NCBI GenBank assembly: GCA_049889095.1
Contig: JBLJFK010000002.1
Length of the DNA: 64,000 nt
Origin: Ewingella sp049889095
Lineage (GTDB): Bacteria; Pseudomonadota; Gammaproteobacteria; Enterobacterales; Enterobacteriaceae
Direction: 5' to 3' (one strand)
Part shown: positions 59,928 through 64,000 of the stretch, one piece after another
How the letters are laid out: every line of letters begins with the position of its first letter
How positions within the stretch are numbered: the stretch's first letter is position 1
Made by a program: the position numbers and the translations under genes
Notes under the pieces: model-generated
Databases searched by the model: none
Seen by the model: only the letters and a program-made list of their open reading frames with translations
What the model was told of the DNA's origin: nothing

Positions 59928-60296
59928 ATGGATGAGTACTCGCCTAAGCGACATGATATAGCGCAGTTGCGGTTCCTCAATGACAATCTTTACGATGAAG
60001 GGATTGCAACGCTGGGAGACAGCCATCACGGTTGGGTTAACGACCCAACATCCGCGGTGAATCTGCAATTGAACGAACTGATAGAGCACATCGCATCATT
60101 CGTGATGAGCTTTAAAATAAAATATCCTGATGACAATCATCTGAGCGATTTGGTAGAAGAGTATCTGGATGATACCTACACCTTGTTCAGTAATTACGGA
60201 ATTAACGATTCTGATTTACGACAATGGCAAAAAACCAAAAAACGATTATTCAGAATATTCTCAGGTGAGTACGTGTACACCCTGATGAAAAATTAA
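59928..60296 (+). CDS. tomB: Hha toxicity modulator TomB
   Basis: 122 aa (E. coli 124). MDEYSPKRHDIAQLRFLNDN, GDSHHGWVNDPTSAVNLQLN and RLFRIFSGEYVYTLMKN are typical. The antitoxin-like partner of Hha, with a conserved Cys in E. coli TomB that oxidises Hha; no Cys is visible here in the whole sequence. Strong GGAGGGG site. hha follows after 44 bases, the usual pairing. Confidence 0.93.
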   Translation: MDEYSPKRHDIAQLRFLNDNLYDEGIATLGDSHHGWVNDPTSAVNLQLNELIEHIASFVMSFKIKYPDDNHLSDLVEEYLDDTYTLFSNYGINDSDLRQWQKTKKRLFRIFSGEYVYTLMKN

Positions 60297-60340
60297 GTAA
60301 TACTTTACCCGCGGTATTTGAGATTAATAACGAAAAGGCC

Positions 60341-60547
60341 ATGATGAACAAAATCGACTATTTGATGCGTTTAAGAAAATGCACCACAATTGATACACTT
60401 GAGCGCGTCATTGAGAAAAATAAGTACGAACTTTCTGACGATGAACTGGAGTTGTTTTACTCCGCAGCGGATCATCGCCTGGCTGAGCTGACAATGAATA
60501 AACTTTTCGACAAAGTGCCCGTTGCCGTTTGGAAATTCGTACGTTAA
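60341..60547 (+). CDS. hha: Haemolysin expression modulator Hha
   Basis: 68 aa (E. coli 72; ATG at 60344 also possible). DYLMRLRKCTTIDTLERVIE, KNKYELSDDELELFYSAADH and RLAELTMNKLFDKVPVAVWK are the conserved Hha/YmoA fold. It binds H-NS and helps silence horizontally acquired AT-rich genes. Forms an operon with tomB. Confidence 0.95.
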   Translation: MMNKIDYLMRLRKCTTIDTLERVIEKNKYELSDDELELFYSAADHRLAELTMNKLFDKVPVAVWKFVR

Positions 60548-60723
60548 CGTTGTTCAGAATGTCTTGATTGGGCCGGTAATATCATCGGCCCGATGGTTAT
60601 TATACTTATAGACATACTGCTCGAGCCTCGTGCTTAACTGTTCCCTTTATTGAAAATCCCCCTTCTTTTCTTAATTCTTTTTTGAAAAATATTTTATAGA
60701 AATTGAAAACACAGTTCTTACGG

Positions 60724-60982
60724 TCGAGATCTCAAAGTAAACAGCGCTTATCGAGGGTTTAAAGCCTTCGAAGGAAACTGCCGCGCCTGTGATGTCGTTC
60801 GGCTGGATGAGCCTGGCAATATGCGACACATTCACGACTTATTGCAGTTGATCCGATTGTCGATGCTAATGATCACGATATTGCACCACTGACGGTTAAA
60901 ATAACGGCAAAAATGGTGTGCGATGATCGTGCTTTTGTTGGGCTGCGAAAAATGCGTAAGGGAAAATTTATGGAGGTTCAAT
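60724..60982 (+). pseudogene. Frameshifted C-terminal remnant of an unrecognised gene
   Basis: One frame reads RDLKVNSAYRGFKAFEGNCR, then ACDVVRLDEPGNMRHIHD; inserting one base at about 60840 leads into LIAVDPIVDANDHDIAPLTV and on to LRKMRKGKFMEVQ, with a stop at about 60982. Both halves look like coding sequence of one protein, but there is no start codon and a stop lies just upstream. E. coli has maa after hha, which this does not resemble. Family unknown. Together with flanking AT-rich sequence it fills the gap between hha and ffs. Confidence 0.35.
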
Positions 60983-61002
60983 GAAAGAGGTCTGTCAGAA
61001 AT

Positions 61003-61115
61003 GGTGGAGGCCCTGCCAGCTACATCCCGGCACACACGACGCCTGCTGCGGCTGCTTCCTTCCGGACCTGACCGAGTTAACAAGTTAGTGTTGCGGGAGA
61101 ACCAACAGAGCCCCC
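61003..61115 (-). ncRNA. ffs: 4.5S RNA of the signal recognition particle
   Basis: On the minus strand it starts GGGGGCTCTGTTGGTTCTCC and carries the invariant tip GGTCAGGTCCGGAAGGAAGC and AGCAGCC, ending TGTAGCTGGCAGGGCCTCC. The two ends pair into the long rod. Ffh binds the GGAA tetraloop and asymmetric loop. It lies next to ybaZ as in E. coli. Length about 113 bases; the exact 3' end is approximate. Confidence 0.95.
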
Positions 61116-61313
61116 ATTGTCATTACTGGCCTCGCTTTTCTGCATAAGAAAAGTGAAGCGGCCTGCATTATCAGGGATGGCCGCTGCAAAAGCAAGGTGA
61201 CGGTCGCCGACCGTTGTTTTCTTATACAATCGGCCGGCTCAACCAGCCTGCTAAGACGCTTTATGAAATCAGGGTTTACGGCATAATGGGCAATCATCAC
61301 TGAGGAGCTAGCC

Positions 61314-61628
61314 ATGTCGGAGTCGGAGAAAGATTCTTTTCGCCAGCGTGTTTATCAGATAATTGCCGCCATCCCTGCGGGACAGGTCACTACCTACGGC
61401 AACGTAGCGCAACTGGCTGGTTCACCGCGCGCTGCGCGCCAGGTCGGCGGCGTACTCAGAAAATTGCCCGAAGACAGCTCACTGCCCTGGCACAGGGTAA
61501 TTAATCGCCATGGCGAGATCTCCCAGCAAGGTGAAGATTTCAAACGTCAGCGTCAGGCCCTGTTATCGGAAGGCATTATGTTCGAAAATGGACGCATTGA
61601 TCTGGATAAGCATGGCTGGAAGTGGTGA
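61314..61628 (+). CDS. ybaZ: Alkyltransferase-like DNA damage protein (ATL/YbaZ)
   Basis: 104 aa. MGMT/Ogt-type DNA-binding domain in which the methyl-acceptor Cys of PCHR is replaced: the sequence reads LPWHRVINRHGEIS. IPAGQVTTYGNVAQLAGSPR provides the helix-turn-helix and AARQVGGVLRK the arginine finger. ATL proteins bind O6-alkylguanine and pass the lesion to nucleotide excision repair. A terminator follows at 61637-61667. Confidence 0.94.
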   Translation: MSESEKDSFRQRVYQIIAAIPAGQVTTYGNVAQLAGSPRAARQVGGVLRKLPEDSSLPWHRVINRHGEISQQGEDFKRQRQALLSEGIMFENGRIDLDKHGWKW

Positions 61629-61636
61629 TGACTGCC

Positions 61637-61667
61637 ATAAAAAAACACCGCCGCAGCGGTGTTTTTT
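61637..61667. terminator. Bidirectional terminator between ybaZ and ybaY
   Basis: AAAAAACACCGC-CGCA-GCGGTGTTTTTT, a perfect stem with A- and T-runs on both sides. Confidence 0.9.
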
Positions 61668-61688
61668 AACTCTGCTTCAACGTGATAA

Positions 61689-62246
61689 TCAATACATCGG
61701 CTGGGTGGGCGCAGGGTTAACCGGTGCTGGATCGTTCGGATTACTCATCGGACCTAACCCTGTAGGCTTAGTCGTCACCGGTACTGAAGCGACAGGCACC
61801 AACTGCAGGTCAACGCGAGTACCCTGACCACGGTTTACCACTTCTTTCACTGAATCGGTGATAAACGTCATCTGACCATTCACCGTTACCGCCGCACTAA
61901 GGATGACTCGGGCATTAGGCTGAATATCCTTAGGGTTGTAAGGCAGAATAAAGGTAAATGGGGCCTGTTTCCCGCCGGTACGCGCCACGTTCTGCGCGAT
62001 CACACGAGATGGCGCGTCAGCCATAGAGGCGTCAGACAGGGTAACGGTCAGCACAGCATCTGGCGGCAAGGCAATTCGCTGAGATATATTCACCGTACCC
62101 GATACGTTAGGGCCGGTAATTGCCGGGCCTGAGGGGCTGGCCGACGTATTAGCAGGAGCTTCCTGCGCGGGCGTAGTATGTTGCGAAGCGCAACCGGCCA
62201 GTGTGAGAGACAGCGCGGTTCCACCTACAATCTGCCAAAGTTTCAT
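61689..62246 (-). CDS. ybaY: Lipoprotein YbaY (YscW-like domain)
   Basis: 185 aa (E. coli 190). Lipoprotein signal with lipobox LTLAGC at about residue 19, a Pro/Thr/Ala-rich linker, then a YscW/YbaY beta-sandwich (GTVNISQRIALPPDAVLTVT, FTFILPYNPKDIQPNARVIL). The C-terminus is Pro-rich (PVNPAPTQPMY). Function not established; secretion-pilotin-like domains of this type occur in outer-membrane assembly factors. Divergent from tesB. Confidence 0.9.
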   Translation of the reverse strand: MKLWQIVGGTALSLTLAGCASQHTTPAQEAPANTSASPSGPAITGPNVSGTVNISQRIALPPDAVLTVTLSDASMADAPSRVIAQNVARTGGKQAPFTFILPYNPKDIQPNARVILSAAVTVNGQMTFITDSVKEVVNRGQGTRVDLQLVPVASVPVTTKPTGLGPMSNPNDPAPVNPAPTQPMY

Positions 62247-62498
62247 TGATCGTACTCCTTTTTATTATTCACTTGTCGACAAGCTCTAATAAACGCCGAC
62301 TATGACTAGTGGCTTTAACCACCTTACATATTAATCATGGCACAATAATCTGGAACTTTCCTGCTGACAGCCAAATTCAGCTTCTGGGGACTGTTTTTTT
62401 CCACTATTATGAAAGAGATAACTCACTGCCTCTCCTGCTGCAATAGATTTCTCGGAGTTTTCCGACCCGTCAGGAGACCAACTGTCATGAGGCCACCT

Positions 62499-63365
62499 AT
62501 GAGTCAGGCACTGCAAAACTTACTGGATCTGCTTGATCTGGAAAAAATCGAAGAAGGGTTGTTTCGTGGTCAGAGTGAAGATCTTGGCCTGCGCCAGGTA
62601 TTTGGCGGTCAGGTCGTCGGGCAGGCGCTGTACGCAGCCAAACAAACCGTACCGAGCGAACGAGGGATCCACTCCTTCCATAGCTATTTTTTACGTCCCG
62701 GAGACAGCAGTAAACCGATCATTTATGATGTGGAAAATCTGCGCGATGGCAACAGTTTCAGCGCCCGCCGCGTCAAAGCCGTACAAAATGGCAAACCGAT
62801 TTTCTATATGACCGCCTCCTTCCAGAGCCAGGAAGAAGGTTTTGAACATCAGAACACGATGCCGGATGTGCCGCCGCCAGAGTCGCTGAGTTCTGAATCG
62901 GATATCGCCAAAAATCTTGCACATCTAATACCAGAGAAAGTACGGGAGAAGTTCATCGGCCAGAAGCCCATCGAAATGCGTCCGGTGAAATTCCATAATC
63001 CACTCAAGGGCAGCGTAGAAGAGCCGAATCGCGCGGTATGGTTCCGTGCTAACGGGTCAATGCCGGATGATTTGCGTGTTCACCAGTATCTACTGGGTTA
63101 TGCATCAGATTTCAATTTCCTGCCGACCGCATTGCAACCACATGGTGTCGGCTTCCTTGAGCCGGGTATGCAGGTCGCTACTATCGATCATTCAATGTGG
63201 TTCCACCGCCCTTTCCGTATGGATGACTGGCTGCTGTATGTTGTCGAGAGTACCTCAGCCTCTGGCGCACGCGGTTTTGTCCGCGGCCAGTTCTATACCC
63301 GCGACGGCGTGCTGATTGCTTCAACGGTGCAGGAAGGCGTGATACGCAAAAGAAATCCCGCTTAA
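62499..63365 (+). CDS. tesB: Acyl-CoA thioesterase II
   Basis: 288 aa (E. coli 286). Double hot-dog fold. MSQALQNLLDLLDLEKIEEG is the conserved start (62499, GAGG 6 bases upstream; ATG at 62487 is possible). GLRQVFGGQVVGQALYAAKQ, HSFHSYFLRPGDSSKPIIYD with the catalytic-site Asp region, and the second half SMWFHRPFRMDDWLLY are all present. Hydrolyses medium and long-chain acyl-CoA. A strong terminator follows and amtB converges on it. Confidence 0.95.
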   Translation: MSQALQNLLDLLDLEKIEEGLFRGQSEDLGLRQVFGGQVVGQALYAAKQTVPSERGIHSFHSYFLRPGDSSKPIIYDVENLRDGNSFSARRVKAVQNGKPIFYMTASFQSQEEGFEHQNTMPDVPPPESLSSESDIAKNLAHLIPEKVREKFIGQKPIEMRPVKFHNPLKGSVEEPNRAVWFRANGSMPDDLRVHQYLLGYASDFNFLPTALQPHGVGFLEPGMQVATIDHSMWFHRPFRMDDWLLYVVESTSASGARGFVRGQFYTRDGVLIASTVQEGVIRKRNPA

Positions 63366-63383
63366 TCAAAAAAGTTGGCATAA

Positions 63384-63415
63384 AAAAGGAGGCGATATCA
63401 TTATCGCCTCCTTTT
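63384..63415. terminator. Terminator between tesB and amtB
   Basis: AAAAGGAGGCGAT and ATCGCCTCCTTTT pair perfectly around a short loop, with an A-run upstream and T's downstream. Confidence 0.9.
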
Positions 63416-63480
63416 ACATTCACTCTTATTTATATCGTTGGCTTACTCAAGAGTTAGCAAGCTACTTCTTTCAAACCTGA

Positions 63481-64000
63481 TTACTGGTTGTAGGCATTCT
63501 CGCCGTGGCTGTTAACATCCAGACCTTCGCGTTCCTGTTCTTCAGGTACACGCAGACCGACCAGCATATCCGCCAGTTTGAAAGCGATGAAGGCAACGAC
63601 GCCAGACCATACCAGTGTGACACCTACGCTTAACAGCTGAATCAGAACCTGATGACCCATGGTCACGCCTTCTGCATAGCCTACGCCACCCAGAGAGCTG
63701 GAAGTAAACACACCCGTCAGAATACAACCCACAATGCCGCACACGCCATGCACACCGAATACGTCACAGGTATCATCCACATTCAGCCATTTTTTCAGGG
63801 TGACGACACCCCACAGACCGGCAACACCACCCACCAGACCGATAACTAACGCACCACCGACACCGACAGTACCGCACGCTGGAGTGATAGCAACCAAACC
63901 GGCGATAGCCCCAGAGCTTGCGCCCAGCAGAGAAGGCTTACCACGGACCATCCACTCAACAAAAGTCCAGGAAAGGATTGCACCCGCCGTAGCCATCACT
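63481..64000 (-). CDS. amtB: Ammonium transporter AmtB, C-terminal part (partial)
   Basis: About 173 residues are visible; the 5' part lies beyond the right edge. ILSWTFVEWMVRGKPSLLGA, SGAIAGLVAITPACGTVGVG, the pore-lining FGVHGVCGIVGCILTGVF (with the second pore His) and the cytoplasmic tail DMLVGLRVPEEQEREGLDVN, which binds GlnK, are clear. Trimeric inner-membrane channel for ammonium. glnK is expected upstream outside the window. Confidence 0.95.
   Translation of the reverse strand, partial: VMATAGAILSWTFVEWMVRGKPSLLGASSGAIAGLVAITPACGTVGVGGALVIGLVGGVAGLWGVVTLKKWLNVDDTCDVFGVHGVCGIVGCILTGVFTSSSLGGVGYAEGVTMGHQVLIQLLSVGVTLVWSGVVAFIAFKLADMLVGLRVPEEQEREGLDVNSHGENAYNQ

Overview
The window is chromosomal DNA of an enterobacterium (Enterobacterales). 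From about 11 kb to the right edge it follows the familiar Escherichia-type backbone: folD-ybcJ / cysS / ppiB-lpxH / purEK / ybbP-ybbA / tesA-ybbO / cnoX / qmcA-ybbJ / cueR / ybaP / chiX / ybaK-fsr / gsk / hemH / adk / htpG / recR-ybaB-dnaX / apt / ybaN / priC-rsmS / mscK / acrR-acrAB / tomB-hha / ffs / ybaZ / ybaY / tesB / amtB. Several E. coli genes of this stretch (copA, glsA, ybaT, ushA, ybaL, aes) are absent, and several blocks are added. That pattern suggests a Yersiniaceae-type genus (Serratia/Rahnella/Ewingella/Rouxiella group) rather than Escherichia. The genus is inference.

Layout. 1-3.2 kb: the end of a MipA/OmpV-like outer-membrane protein, a possible 51-aa membrane protein, a DUF1304 membrane protein and a methyl-accepting chemotaxis protein behind a FliA (sigma-28) type promoter. 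3.3-11.0 kb: a heavily deleted lambdoid prophage at the 3' end of tRNA-Arg(UCU) argU, the site used by DLP12 in E. coli K-12. It keeps integrase, an excisionase-like gene, a broken spanin pair, two cargo genes and a packaging/tail remnant. Several deletion junctions can be read as gene chimaeras, including a DUF2280 domain fused in frame to a tape-measure-like protein. 11-26 kb: housekeeping genes with a PurR operator before purEK and a CueR operator before a stand-alone CopZ-like gene sitting where copA would be. 26-32 kb: chiX sRNA, ybaK, fsr, a truncated IS200/IS605-type tnpB ending in a 24-bp perfect palindrome, a P-loop kinase, an sfsB-like regulator, seven 29-bp tandem hairpin repeats, gsk, hemH.

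33-37.6 kb: between adk and htpG lies an accessory cluster. A LysR regulator faces a tightly packed operon encoding an ATP-pyrophosphatase-fold enzyme, a Nudix hydrolase, a PLP-aminotransferase-like protein and an EamA exporter, with a LysR-type palindrome between them. It looks like a small-molecule biosynthesis and export system and is the best candidate here for an undescribed pathway. 37.6-50.7 kb: htpG, recR-ybaB-dnaX (with a visible tau/gamma frameshift site), a malS gene with MalT-like boxes inserted between dnaX and apt, then apt, ybaN, priC, rsmS and mscK.

50.7-64 kb: acrR is a pseudogene (frameshift, stop, internal deletion) while its operator and acrAB are intact, so the efflux pump is probably partly derepressed. 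Next comes a zinc-starvation island: two near-identical Zur boxes control zinc-independent ribosomal proteins L31B/L36B and a metal ABC importer whose first gene is a 35-aa membrane peptide overlapping the ATPase gene. tomB-hha, 4.5S RNA (ffs), ybaZ, ybaY, tesB and the C-terminal part of amtB close the window.
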